A stretch of 64,000 nt of DNA, taken from NCBI GenBank assembly GCA_040218445.1, contig JAVJRK010000010.1, positions 744,001 through 808,000 on the forward strand, written 5' to 3'. Source of the stretch: UBA1479 sp040218445 (lineage in GTDB: Bacteria; Pseudomonadota; Alphaproteobacteria; Rhodospirillales; Casp-alpha2). How positions within the stretch are numbered: position 1 is the stretch's first letter; every line of letters begins with the position of its first letter. Under the pieces are notes generated by a model that had not been told where the DNA came from, made no database searches, and was given only the letters and a program-made list of their open reading frames with translations. The position numbers and the translations under genes were made by a program. Positions 25,989 through 34,725 of the stretch are shown here, in pieces.

Positions 25989-27214
25989 TCGGTGACCGTA
26001 TCCGCATCAAGGGTTTGGCCCGTGAAATGCCCGGCGATGCGTGCGGCCAGTTTGCGGCCGACCTCCGCCTTGGACAGGGCGGGCCAGTCTTCGACACCTG
26101 CGTCGGTGACCAGATGAACCCGGTTGCTGTCGCCGCCGAAGGTGCCCGTTTCCGGTGACACGTCATTGGCGCAGATCCAGTCACAGCCCTTTTTCGCCAG
26201 TTTGGCCTGGGCATGCTCGACGACCTTTTCCGTCTCGGCGGCGAAACCGACCACCAGGGCCGGGCGGGTCTCGGCTTTCGACAGGGCCGCCAGGATGTCG
26301 GGGTTTTCGGCAAGGCTCAGCGCCGGAAGGGTGCCGCTGCCGTCCTTTTTCATTTTTTCGGCCGCTGCGTCCATGGTGCGCCAATCGGCCACGGCGGCGG
26401 CGCAGACGGCGATATCGGCGGGCAGGGCCTCTTCGCAGGCGGCCAGCATGTCGCGCGCCGTCTCCACATGCACCGTGGCGACGCCGATGGGGTCTTTCAG
26501 GGCGACCGGCCCGGTCACCAGCGTCACGCGGGCACCCAATGCGGCCAGGGCCTCGGCAATGGCATGGCCTTGCTTGCCCGATGACCGGTTGGCGATATAG
26601 CGCACCGGGTCGATGGGCTCATGCGTCGGCCCGCTGGTCACCAGGGCATGCTTGCCCGCGAGTGGCCGGCCGCCGTTGAAGAATTCGACCAGTGCATCGC
26701 AAATTTCCAGCGGCTCGGACATGCGCCCGGGGCCGAATTCGCCGCAGGCCATGTCGCCCTCGTCGGGGCCGATCACGGTCACGCCGCGCGATGTCAGGGT
26801 GCGGATATTGGCCTGGGTCGCGGCGTGTTGCCACATGCGCACGTTCATGGCGGGGGCGACGATCACGGGTTTGTCCGTCGCCAGCAAGGCCGTGGTCGCC
26901 AGGTCCGAGGCCAGGCCCTGGGCCATCTTGGCCAGGATGTCGGCCGTCGCTGGGGCGACCAGGATGACGTCCGCGTCGCGGGAAAGCTGGATATGGCCCA
27001 TTTCCTGCTCGTCCGTCAGGTCGAACAGGTCCTGATAGACCTTGTCGCCGGAGACAGCCCCCAGGGCCAGGGGCGTGACGAACTGAGCCCCCCCTTGGGT
27101 CAGGACGCAGCGCACTTGGGCCCCCCGTTCGCGCAGGCGGCGGACCAGATCGGGCGTCTTATAGGCGGCGATGCCGCCCGTGACGATCAGCAGGATGCGT
27201 TTTCCGGTGAGCAT
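25985..27214 (-). CDS. coaBC: Bifunctional phosphopantothenoylcysteine decarboxylase/phosphopantothenate-cysteine ligase
   Basis: Two consecutive steps of coenzyme A synthesis. The N-terminal CoaC flavoprotein (about 1-185) has ILLIVTGGIAAYKTPDLVR, the catalytic histidine in MGHIQLSRDADV, PAMNVRMW and the CGEFGPGRM cysteine loop. The C-terminal CoaB part has VTSGPTHEPIDPVRYIANRS followed by GKQG, and ICANDVS. I start at ATG 27214 (409 residues), which fits the family; an in-frame ATG at 27274 adds 20 residues without homology. Confidence 0.94.
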   Translation of the reverse strand: MLTGKRILLIVTGGIAAYKTPDLVRRLRERGAQVRCVLTQGGAQFVTPLALGAVSGDKVYQDLFDLTDEQEMGHIQLSRDADVILVAPATADILAKMAQGLASDLATTALLATDKPVIVAPAMNVRMWQHAATQANIRTLTSRGVTVIGPDEGDMACGEFGPGRMSEPLEICDALVEFFNGGRPLAGKHALVTSGPTHEPIDPVRYIANRSSGKQGHAIAEALAALGARVTLVTGPVALKDPIGVATVHVETARDMLAACEEALPADIAVCAAAVADWRTMDAAAEKMKKDGSGTLPALSLAENPDILAALSKAETRPALVVGFAAETEKVVEHAQAKLAKKGCDWICANDVSPETGTFGGDSNRVHLVTDAGVEDWPALSKAEVGRKLAARIAGHFTGQTLDADTVTE

Positions 27215-27392
27215 GTCCCTGATTTTCCACCTGAAGCCGGGCACCGCGGCCTTTGAACACAAGTTCGTAAACAAAAATACGCAGAGAATGTGTACTTAAA
27301 GTAAATTTACCCCCCGGGCAAGGCCGGGCGCGAGCAGCGTGGATGGGCCCGCAGGGGGTGGTTTGCAAGCGCTTGTGGTGTTTGGGGGGCGT

Positions 27393-28934
27393 TCAGGACA
27401 TCAAATTGTAAATAAAGACCGCCGCCAGGATCGCGACCACGGCCCAAAGCACGACGGGCGTGCGGGGTTTGTCCTCGCCGTCGCGCAGCAGGCGCACGGT
27501 TTCCGGATCCAGGGTCAGGCGGCCTTCGGCCAGGCGTCTTGCGCCGATTTCCAGGTCTTCCATGACATGGGGCAGGCGTTCCGCCGCCTGGGCCAGGCCC
27601 TGCATGGTGTCCATGATCTTGGCCTCGGGCCCCAGGTTGGCGCGCATCCAGTCCTCGATCAGGGGCCGTGCCAGAACCCACATGTTGGTGTCGGGGTACA
27701 GCCTGCGGCTGACGCCCTCGGCGGTCAGCATGGTTTTCTGTAACAGCAGCAATTGCGGCTGCGCTTCCATGGCAAAGGTTTCCGTGACCTGGAACAGCTG
27801 GCCCAGCAGGCGTCCGACGGAAATTTCGTTTTGCGGTTTATCCAAAATCGGCTCGGCGATGGACCGGCAGGCCTGGGTGAAGGCATCGACGGATTTATGG
27901 CGCGGGACCCATCCGGCTTCGAAGTGGACTTCGGCGGCGCGGCGGTAATCGCGGGTCAGGAAGCCCAGCAGCATTTCGCCCAGGGTGCGGCGGGTCTTCT
28001 TGTCGACCCGGCCCATGATGCCGAAGTCGACGGCGCCGATGGCTCCGTCTTCCAGCACGAACAGGTTGCCCGGGTGCAGGTCCGCATGGAAAAAACCGTC
28101 GCGGAACACCTGGTTGAAAAATGCCCGGGCGGCGTTTTCGACCACGGTTTTGGGATCGATCCCGGCCTGGATGACGGCATCACGGTCGCCGATGGGCAGG
28201 CCCTTGATGCGCCCCGTGGTCAGCACGCGGGCCCCCGTGCGGGCCCAATCGACGGGCGGCACGATGAAGGTCGCGTCGCCCGCGAAATTGTCGGCCATTT
28301 CGGCGGCGGCGGCGGCTTCGAACCGCAGGTCCATTTCCATTTCGACCGATTGGGCGATGGTTTCCACGACCTCGCGCGGTTTCAGGCGTTTCAGGTCGGG
28401 CCGGGCGCGTTCCATCACCCGGGCGGCCCAGCGGAACAGGTCCAAATCGCGGCGGAACCGGGCCTCGATCCCCGGGCGCAGGATCTTGACCGCGACTTGC
28501 TCGCCCTCGGTCGTTTCGGCGAAATGCACCTGGGCGATGGAGGCCGCGGCCACGGGGGTGTCATCGAAGGTGCTGAACAGCTCATCCAGGGGGACCTGAA
28601 ATTCCTGTTCCAGAGCCTGGCGGGCTTCCTCGCCCGAAAAAGGCGGCAGGTCGTCCTGCAACAGGGCCAGGTCCTCGGCGATTTCCTCGCCCAACAGATC
28701 CGGGCGGGTGGACAGGGCCTGCCCCAGCTTGATGAAGCTGGGTCCGGCTTCGCTCAGGGCCCGGGCCAGCCGTTCGCCCGGACGGCCGGGGACCGACCGC
28801 TTGGACAACAGCTTGGCGGTCTTGGCGATGGCCGGGGCCACGCCCAGGTCTTCCAGGGGAAACAGGGCGTCGTGGCGCGCCAGAAGGCGGGCGATGGCGA
28901 ACAGGCGCCAGAGGTTGCCGAGGGATCCGCTCAT
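27393..28934 (-). CDS. ubiB: Ubiquinone biosynthesis kinase-like protein UbiB
   Basis: Atypical (ABC1/ADCK-type) kinase-like protein needed for ubiquinone synthesis. The 513-residue protein has the KxGQ motif in GPSFIKLGQALSTRPDLL (about 67-84), the Ala-rich loop DTPVAAASIAQVH, VAVKILRPGI, and the catalytic-loop HADLHPGNLFV with DFGIMGR. A C-terminal transmembrane helix (VVLWAVVAILAAVFIYNL) anchors it. ubiE lies immediately upstream in the same direction. Confidence 0.95.
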   Translation of the reverse strand: MSGSLGNLWRLFAIARLLARHDALFPLEDLGVAPAIAKTAKLLSKRSVPGRPGERLARALSEAGPSFIKLGQALSTRPDLLGEEIAEDLALLQDDLPPFSGEEARQALEQEFQVPLDELFSTFDDTPVAAASIAQVHFAETTEGEQVAVKILRPGIEARFRRDLDLFRWAARVMERARPDLKRLKPREVVETIAQSVEMEMDLRFEAAAAAEMADNFAGDATFIVPPVDWARTGARVLTTGRIKGLPIGDRDAVIQAGIDPKTVVENAARAFFNQVFRDGFFHADLHPGNLFVLEDGAIGAVDFGIMGRVDKKTRRTLGEMLLGFLTRDYRRAAEVHFEAGWVPRHKSVDAFTQACRSIAEPILDKPQNEISVGRLLGQLFQVTETFAMEAQPQLLLLQKTMLTAEGVSRRLYPDTNMWVLARPLIEDWMRANLGPEAKIMDTMQGLAQAAERLPHVMEDLEIGARRLAEGRLTLDPETVRLLRDGEDKPRTPVVLWAVVAILAAVFIYNLMS

Positions 28935-28960
28935 GTCTGTTTCGTCTCTATGGGCTTAAG

Positions 28961-29773
28961 TTACGTGCGCCAGGCGGAATGCAGCGCCGCGATGCCGCCC
29001 GAAAGGTTGCGGTAGGCAGGGCGCGACAGGCCGGCCTGGCCGATCATGGTTTTGAATTCGTCCTGGGGCGGAAAGCGGCGGATGCTTTCGGCAAGGTACT
29101 GATAGGACGCGCGGTCGCCCGCGATTTTTTCCCCCAGCACGGGCAGAACGTCGAACGACCAGCGGTCATACATGTCGTCCAGCAGCGGCAGCACGACCCT
29201 GGAAAATTCCAGGCACAGGAACCGGCCGCCCGGCTTCAGCACGCGATGGGCCTCGGCCAGGGCCCGTTCGGGATGGGTCACGTTGCGGATGCAGAACGCG
29301 ATGGTATAGGCATCGAACGAATTGTCGGGAAAAGGCAGGGCTTCCGCGTCGCCCGTGACCCAATCGATGCCGCCGTCTTCGATGCCCTTCAACATGCCCT
29401 TGTCGATGGCGCGGGCCTGACCGACGCGCAGCATTTCCTCGTTGATGTCGCAGACCGTGACCGCCCCGCCGCCGCGTGCCTGAAAACGAAAGGCGATGTC
29501 GCCCGTGCCGCCGCCCACGTCCAGCAGGGTCTGACCCGGCCGGGGGCGCAACCAGTCCATCATGGCGGCCTTCCACAGACGATGGATGCCGAGCGACATC
29601 AGATCGTTCATCAGGTCGTACTTGGAAGCCACGCTGTCGAACACGTCGCGAACCATGCCTGCCTTTTCGTCCTCGGCAACTTCGCGGAAGCCGAAATGCG
29701 TGGTGCCGGGCGCGCTGTCCACGGGGGCGGATGTGTCCGCCTTTTCAGGGGTTTCGGGCGTGTCTTTATTCAT
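28961..29773 (-). CDS. ubiE: Ubiquinone/menaquinone C-methyltransferase
   Basis: SAM-dependent C-methylation in quinone synthesis. The 270-residue protein has the SAM motif LLDVGGGTGDIAFRF, the UbiE signatures YDLMNDLMSLGIHRLWK near residue 54 and FPDNSFDAYTIAFCIRNVT near 148. LKPGGRFLCLEFS follows. Divergent from mutM and cotranscribed with ubiB, the usual alphaproteobacterial arrangement. Confidence 0.96.
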   Translation of the reverse strand: MNKDTPETPEKADTSAPVDSAPGTTHFGFREVAEDEKAGMVRDVFDSVASKYDLMNDLMSLGIHRLWKAAMMDWLRPRPGQTLLDVGGGTGDIAFRFQARGGGAVTVCDINEEMLRVGQARAIDKGMLKGIEDGGIDWVTGDAEALPFPDNSFDAYTIAFCIRNVTHPERALAEAHRVLKPGGRFLCLEFSRVVLPLLDDMYDRWSFDVLPVLGEKIAGDRASYQYLAESIRRFPPQDEFKTMIGQAGLSRPAYRNLSGGIAALHSAWRT

Positions 29774-29854
29774 GGCGATGGAACATAGCCTAATGGGCCG
29801 GGACAGGCTACGTTCCTCGCTCTACTTTTGCCGGCCTTACCGAAGACCAACACG

Positions 29855-30685
29855 ATGCCCGAATTACCCGAAGTCGAAACCGTCCGCCGGGGCCTGATCC
29901 CGGCCATGCAGGGCCGCAGGCTGGACGCCGTGATCCCGCGTCGGCCCGACCTGCGCTTTCCCCTGCCCGACGGCTTCGGCCAGCGCCTGACGGGCCGCAC
30001 GGTCACGGATATCCGGCGCCGTGCCAAGTTTCTGATCTTCGATCTGGACGGCCCCGACGTGCTGATCGCGCATCTGGGCATGTCGGGCAGTTTTCGGCTG
30101 GGCAAGACGGCCTTTCCGGAAGAAAAGCACGACCATGTGATCTTCAAAATGTCGGGCGGCGGTGAAGCCCATTACAACGACCCCCGCCGGTTCGGCTTCA
30201 TGGATATCTGGGCGGCGGCGGACCTGGCGTCCTATCCCATGCTGGCCAAGCTGGGGCCGGAGCCGTTGGACGACGAGGCCTTCAACGGCAAGGCGCTGGC
30301 TGCGCGGCTTAAGGGCCGCAAGACATCGATCAAGGTCGCCCTGCTGGATCAGAAGGTCGTGGCCGGTGTGGGCAACATCTATGCCTGCGAGGCGTTGTAC
30401 CGGTCGGGCATTTCGCCCAAGCGGTCGGCCCATACGGTGCAGGGCGGCCGCGCCGACAAATTGGCGGCGGCGGTCAAGGCGGTTCTACAGGATGCCATCA
30501 AGTCGGGCGGGTCCAGCCTGCGCGACCATATCCGCCCCGATGGGGAACTGGGCTATTTCCAGCATTCCTTCGACGTCTACGGGCGGGCGGGCGAGGCCTG
30601 CCGCCATGACGGTTGCGGCGGGCCGGTCCAGCAGATTCCCCAGGGCGGGCGGTCGACTTTCTTCTGTCCTCGTTGCCAGAGGTAA
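29855..30685 (+). CDS. mutM: Formamidopyrimidine-DNA glycosylase
   Basis: Removes 8-oxoguanine and formamidopyrimidines; bifunctional glycosylase/AP lyase. The 276-residue protein starts MPELPEVETVRRGL, giving the catalytic N-terminal proline and Glu3 after methionine removal. KRSAHTVQGG, the helix-two-turn-helix region and a C-terminal zinc finger (CRHDGC and CPRCQR) are present. I use ATG 29855 rather than 29828 because the proline must follow the initiator methionine. Confidence 0.96.
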   Translation: MPELPEVETVRRGLIPAMQGRRLDAVIPRRPDLRFPLPDGFGQRLTGRTVTDIRRRAKFLIFDLDGPDVLIAHLGMSGSFRLGKTAFPEEKHDHVIFKMSGGGEAHYNDPRRFGFMDIWAAADLASYPMLAKLGPEPLDDEAFNGKALAARLKGRKTSIKVALLDQKVVAGVGNIYACEALYRSGISPKRSAHTVQGGRADKLAAAVKAVLQDAIKSGGSSLRDHIRPDGELGYFQHSFDVYGRAGEACRHDGCGGPVQQIPQGGRSTFFCPRCQR

Positions 30686-30699
30686 GGTATCACCGGGCC

Positions 30700-31077
30700 A
30701 TGACCCTGTTGACCCGTCCCCTGTTGGCCCGGCTATACCCGGGCATCGTTGCCGCCGTTTTGTGGCTGGCGACGGTGCCTGCCCTGGCCCAGTTCGTCGG
30801 CGGGATCGAGGACCTGCCCCTGATGCCGGGCCTGACCGATATTCCCGACGCCGGCGTGGTGTTCGAAACCCCGGCCGGACGTATTGTCGAGGCCCAGGCG
30901 CTTGCGGGCACGAACAATAAGGACGCGGTTCTCGACTTCTATGATGCGACCCTGCCGCAGCTGGGCTGGACCAGGGTCAAACGCGGACAATACGGCCGCG
31001 AAGGGGAAACATTGATCCTGGAATTCCCGGAAGGCCCCGTGCCCTCCGTGCGGTTCCGCCTTGCCCCGGGGGACTGA
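30700..31077 (+). CDS. Small exported protein of unknown function
   Basis: A 125-residue protein starting at ATG 30700, 14 bases after mutM. It has a signal peptide (LYPGIVAAVLWLATVPALA, likely cleaved before QFVGG). The mature part reads VVFETPAGRIVEAQALA, then DAVLDFYDATLPQLGWTRV and a charged EGETLILEFPEG. I do not recognise a domain; similar small periplasmic proteins sit between mutM and enoyl-CoA hydratase genes in relatives, as far as I recall. No catalytic or metal motif is visible. Confidence 0.7.
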   Translation: MTLLTRPLLARLYPGIVAAVLWLATVPALAQFVGGIEDLPLMPGLTDIPDAGVVFETPAGRIVEAQALAGTNNKDAVLDFYDATLPQLGWTRVKRGQYGREGETLILEFPEGPVPSVRFRLAPGD

Positions 31078-31137
31078 CCCCGCCCGCCCGGGCTCACTTA
31101 AAGTTAACTTCAAGATACAGATACGGACGCAATACCC

Positions 31138-31914
31138 ATGGCTTATGAAAACATCATTGTCGAAACCCGCGATGCCGTCGGGCTGATCACGCTTAACCGG
31201 CCCAAGGCGCTGAACGCGCTGAACAAGGCCCTGGTCGCCGAAATGCGCGATGCCCTCGACGCCTTCGAAGCCGACGACGCGATCGGTGCGATCGTCGTCA
31301 CCGGCTCGGAAAAGGCCTTTGCCGCGGGGGCCGACATCAAGGAAATGCAGGGCCAAAGCTGGATGGACGCCTATCAAAGCGATTTCATCACCAAGGACTG
31401 GGAGCGCATCGCCACCTGCCGCAAGCCGGTGATCGCCGCCGTGGCGGGTTATGCGCTGGGCGGCGGCTGCGAGGTCGCCATGATGTGCGATCTGATCATC
31501 GCCGCCGACACCGCCAAGTTCGGTCAGCCGGAAATCACCATCGGCACCATTCCGGGTGCCGGCGGCACGCAGCGCCTGACCCGCGCCGTGGGCAAGGCCA
31601 AGGCCATGGAAATGTGCCTGACGGGCCGCATGATGGATGCGGAAGAAGCCGAACGCGCCGGCCTGGTCGCGCGCATCGTGCCGGCGGCCGATCTGGTGGA
31701 AGACGCCATCAAGACGGCGGCCACCATCGCCGGTATGTCCCGGCCCATTTCCATGCTGGCCAAGGAAGCGGTCAACCGGGCGTTCGAGACGACCCTTTCC
31801 GAAGGCGTGCGGTTCGAACGGCGCATGTTCCACGCGACCTTCGGGACGGAAGATCAGAAGGAAGGTATGGCTGCCTTCGCCGACAAGCGGAAGCCCGAAT
31901 TCAAGAACCGGTGA
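31138..31914 (+). CDS. Enoyl-CoA hydratase
   Basis: Crotonase-fold enzyme hydrating 2-enoyl-CoA, as in beta-oxidation. The 258-residue protein shows ITLNRPKALNALNKALV, the oxyanion-hole AAGADIKEM and GYALGGGCEVAMMCD carrying the first catalytic glutamate. FGQPEITIGTIPGAGGTQRL carries the second. Both glutamates are present, favouring a true hydratase. Its closest type is the short-chain enoyl-CoA hydratase; substrate range is not known. Confidence 0.9.
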   Translation: MAYENIIVETRDAVGLITLNRPKALNALNKALVAEMRDALDAFEADDAIGAIVVTGSEKAFAAGADIKEMQGQSWMDAYQSDFITKDWERIATCRKPVIAAVAGYALGGGCEVAMMCDLIIAADTAKFGQPEITIGTIPGAGGTQRLTRAVGKAKAMEMCLTGRMMDAEEAERAGLVARIVPAADLVEDAIKTAATIAGMSRPISMLAKEAVNRAFETTLSEGVRFERRMFHATFGTEDQKEGMAAFADKRKPEFKNR

Positions 31915-32062
31915 CGGTTGTCTGACGACCGGCGGGCCCGGGGCCCTGGACAGGCCCGGCCAGCCCATGTTTCGGGGGCCGTTTTCCGGGCTTGACGTTG
32001 CCCCGGCCCCCCGATATAACCGCGCCTTCCTCTTACAGACCCATAGTGAAAAGGGTGTCCAG

Positions 32063-32329
32063 ATGGCACATCATGCCTCGGCAAAGAAACGTATTCGCCA
32101 GACCGAACGGCGCACTGAAATCAACCGCACGCGTTTGAGCGCCGTGCGCACCTCGATCCGCAAGGTCGAGGCCGCCATCGAAGGTGGCGATCAGGCCGCC
32201 GCGAAGGAAGCCTTGAAGCAGGCGGAACCGCTGATCGCGCGCAGTGCGCAGAAGGGCGTCCTGCACACCAGCATGGCGTCGCGCAAGCTTTCGCGTCTGG
32301 TCAAGCGCATCAAGGGCATGGCCGCCTAA
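32063..32329 (+). CDS. rpsT: 30S ribosomal protein S20
   Basis: Small three-helix 16S rRNA-binding protein. The 88-residue product shows ASAKKRIRQTERRTEINRTR at the start and KGVLHTSMASRKLSRLVKRI near the end. It is followed by a strong intrinsic terminator at 32359. The rpsT-dnaA order is typical for alphaproteobacteria. Confidence 0.97.
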   Translation: MAHHASAKKRIRQTERRTEINRTRLSAVRTSIRKVEAAIEGGDQAAAKEALKQAEPLIARSAQKGVLHTSMASRKLSRLVKRIKGMAA

Positions 32330-32358
32330 CGCCTGTCTCTGACCGCTTTTGAGTTTCG

Positions 32359-32387
32359 AAAAGGCCGTGCTGTTGCACGGCCTTTTT
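32359..32387 (+). terminator. Intrinsic terminator after rpsT
   Basis: GGCCGTGC (32363-32370) pairs with GCACGGCC (32375-32382) around a TGTT loop. An A-run precedes the stem and TTTTT (32383-32387) follows. It starts 30 bases after the rpsT stop codon and is one of the clearest terminators in the window. Confidence 0.9.
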
Positions 32388-32640
32388 CATTGCAGGGACT
32401 CCGTTCGGGACTCTCTGTAAGAGGGGGCCGGAGGGACTCTCAGGGCGATTTTTGTCAAGGGAATTATTTTGCAAATTTGGGCTGCGTTCGCGATTCGTCT
32501 CATTGCCATCGGCGAAACACGTCCGTAATATCCCCGTCGTCGTTGGGGGCTTCGTGTCCCGCCCGGCGGCACCAAGATTCACATTCGGCCATTGCGGGCC
32601 ACCGAAAAGAGAAAGGAGTTTTAAACAAGACCAATCTTTT
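32388..32640 (+). other. Non-coding stretch before the AT-rich block, short GGGACTC repeats
   Basis: No gene is visible here. GGGACTC occurs three times at 32395-32401, 32407-32413 and 32433-32439, just after the rpsT terminator. I found no match to a DnaA box (TTATNCACA) in this stretch. Its role is unknown. Confidence 0.35.
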
Positions 32641-32740
32641 TCTTAAAACGCCTGCCTGTCTTTGATTATTTCCAAATATTCTTTTTTGCAATTTAAGTAA
32701 AAACGTATTCGTTATTTAATAATTGGCTAAAAAGCCAAAC
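32641..32740 (+). other. AT-rich block upstream of dnaA
   Basis: Counting bases, 73 of 100 positions from 32641 to 32740 are A or T, in an otherwise GC-rich region. It ends in a perfect repeat, TTGGCT (32724-32729) and AGCCAA (32734-32739), spaced by AAAA. This may hold the dnaA promoter or an unwinding-prone element. No DnaA boxes were found, so I do not call it an origin. Confidence 0.45.
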
Positions 32741-32794
32741 CCAAGGGGGGTGTGTCGCGGATTGAGTCTGAACTGTTGCCCATCATTACGGCGT

Positions 32795-33004
32795 CGTCTC
32801 TTGCGGCTCTAAAGAGACGGTGGCGCAAAGGGGCCGAACAACGGCCCCAAGCGTGCTGGAGCATCAGACAGATATTTTCGCGACGACGCCGGCCGGTGGT
32901 TTCTTCGCCGGGATAAAGCGCCTCCCAAAACTCAGGGAGGGGGTGCCAAGAACGTTCGTTCGCCGGTTCCCCCGATAACGATAACGACCCTGCCTTCGGG
33001 CAGG
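32795..33004 (+). promoter_or_regulatory. Stem-loop array in the dnaA leader
   Basis: Four perfect inverted repeats follow one another before dnaA. CGTCTCTT (32795-32802) pairs with 32812-32819. GGGGCCG (32830-32836) pairs with 32842-32848. CCTCCC (32921-32926) pairs with 32935-32940. CCTGCC (32989-32994) pairs with GGCAGG (32999-33004) around a TTCG tetraloop. The last overlaps the AGGAGG at 33002-33007, which may control access to the dnaA start at 33023. Confidence 0.5.
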
Positions 33005-33022
33005 AGGAGCGTTGGTGGCAAA

Positions 33023-34441
33023 ATGACGGAACAGCAAGGCCGTGAAGTAGAGCCTAATCAGGACCTTCGGGACACCTGGACAGACATATGTGAATCTCTC
33101 CGCACCGAAATCGGCGAGGCCTCTTATCAAAGTTGGATCAAGCCCATGCGCCTGATTGGGCGGGAAGGCGATGCCGTGCGCACCGGCGTACCGACCCGCT
33201 TCATGCGCGAATGGATCCAGGCCCATTATCAGGACCGCTTGTCCGAATTGTTGGGCGGGCGCGGCCTCAAGGGCGGATTGGATGTGGTCATCCATCAGGA
33301 ACATGGCGCGCCGGGCAAGCCGGAGAGCAAACCCGCCGAAGCGCGCAAGAGCGATGATGCGCCGGCCGCCGCCAAGGTGTCGAACGGCAACGGCAATGGC
33401 AGCGTCTACAGCGACGACATCGGCGCGCCGCTGGATGCGCGCTATACCTTCGACCGCTTCGTCGTCGGCAAGCCCAACGAATTCGCCTATGCCGCCGCCC
33501 GGCGCGTGGCCGAGGCGGAGATCGTGCCGTTCAACCCGCTGTTCCTGTATGGCGGGGTCGGCCTGGGCAAGACGCACCTGATGCATGCCATCGCCTGGCA
33601 CCTGCGCAAGACGCGTCCTGACCGTTCCGTCATCTATCTTTCGGCGGAAAAGTTCATGTACCGCTTCGTGCGGGCCCTGCGGGAACACAATACGGTCGAT
33701 TTCAAGGACCAATTTCGCTCCGTCGACGTGTTGATGGTCGACGATGTACAGTTCATTTCCGGCAAGGAATCGACCCAGGAAGAATTCTTCCACACGTTCA
33801 ATTCCCTGGTCGATCAGGGGCGCCAGATCGTCATTTCGGCGGACAAATCGCCCAACGACCTGGAAGGCATGGAAGAACGTCTGATCTCGCGCCTCAACTG
33901 CGGGCTGGTGGCCGATATCCACGCAACCACCTATGAATTGCGCCTGGGTATTCTGCAGGCCAAGGGCGAGCAGATGGGCGTGGAGGTGCCGGTCAAGGTG
34001 CTGGAATTCCTGGCCCATAAGATCACCTCCAACGTGCGCGAGCTCGAAGGCGCGCTCAACCGGGTGGTCGCCCATCATCAGCTGGTCGGCCGGGACATCA
34101 CCCTGGAAACCAGCCAGGACGTGCTGCACGACCTGTTGAAGGCGTCCGAACGCCGGGTCACGATCGAGGAAATCCAGAAACGCGTTTCGACGCATTTCAA
34201 CATCCGCGTATCGGACATGCATTCGGCCCGCCGGGCGCGCTCCGTCGCCCGCCCGCGTCAGGTCGCCATGTATCTGTCCAAGCAGCTGACCTCGCGCTCG
34301 CTGCCCGAAATCGGGCGCAAGTTCGGCGGCCGCGACCACACCACGGTCATGCATGCGGTCAAGAAGGTGGAGGAGCTGCGCGAGCAGGATTCCAGCTTCA
34401 ACGAGGATGTCGAACTGCTGCGCCGGATGCTTGAAGGCTAA
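33023..34441 (+). CDS. dnaA: Chromosomal replication initiator DnaA
   Basis: AAA+ ATPase that opens the origin. The 472-residue protein has domain I (about 1-80), a short linker with a Ser/Asn/Gly-rich stretch (about 95-135), and the AAA+ domain with Walker A GGVGLGKTH and Walker B DVLMVDDVQF. ISGKESTQEEFFHTFN and the arginine-bearing GMEERLISR follow. Domain IV has the DNA-binding signature GRDHTTVMHAVKKVEE. It heads dnaA-dnaN-recF-gyrB and has a long structured leader. Confidence 0.97.
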   Translation: MTEQQGREVEPNQDLRDTWTDICESLRTEIGEASYQSWIKPMRLIGREGDAVRTGVPTRFMREWIQAHYQDRLSELLGGRGLKGGLDVVIHQEHGAPGKPESKPAEARKSDDAPAAAKVSNGNGNGSVYSDDIGAPLDARYTFDRFVVGKPNEFAYAAARRVAEAEIVPFNPLFLYGGVGLGKTHLMHAIAWHLRKTRPDRSVIYLSAEKFMYRFVRALREHNTVDFKDQFRSVDVLMVDDVQFISGKESTQEEFFHTFNSLVDQGRQIVISADKSPNDLEGMEERLISRLNCGLVADIHATTYELRLGILQAKGEQMGVEVPVKVLEFLAHKITSNVRELEGALNRVVAHHQLVGRDITLETSQDVLHDLLKASERRVTIEEIQKRVSTHFNIRVSDMHSARRARSVARPRQVAMYLSKQLTSRSLPEIGRKFGGRDHTTVMHAVKKVEELREQDSSFNEDVELLRRMLEG

Positions 34442-34510
34442 ACCCCCGTCCGGGGCCGTTCGAAGCCCCGGAATTTCCGGGAAAAGGCTTCGGTATTCAA
34501 GGCCTTCTGC

Positions 34511-34550
34511 TATAATAATCCATACGTCTGAGGGCGCCCGGCCGGGCGCC
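34511..34550 (+). promoter_or_regulatory. Candidate internal promoter -10 and palindrome before dnaN
   Basis: The 284-base dnaA-dnaN gap holds no gene. A perfect TATAAT (34511-34516) lies 210 bases before dnaN, with only a weak -35 at the proper distance. It is followed by an 18-base perfect palindrome GGCGCCCGG/CCGGGCGCC (34533-34550) ending in TT, which could act as a weak terminator for dnaA or as an attenuator. Separate expression of dnaN is possible. Confidence 0.4.
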
Positions 34551-34725
34551 TTCATGCGACTCTCGGTGGGGCGCTTCGGCGGGCTTTTCAGGCCCGATCA
34601 AGGCGGTGGATTCCGGTCCATTTCCCGGGGTGTGCGGCGGCCTGAAGGGGCCGGCGATGGGCCTCAGGCGTTCTCCGAAAGCGCGAAAACGACATGAATT
34701 TTTAGAACGGCGATAGACGGCACAT

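Noticed and set aside
32330..33022. Chromosomal origin (oriC) between rpsT and dnaA
   Set aside because: The stretch is AT-rich and near dnaA, but I found no DnaA-box-like TTATNCACA. In several alphaproteobacteria oriC is elsewhere (e.g. near hemE).
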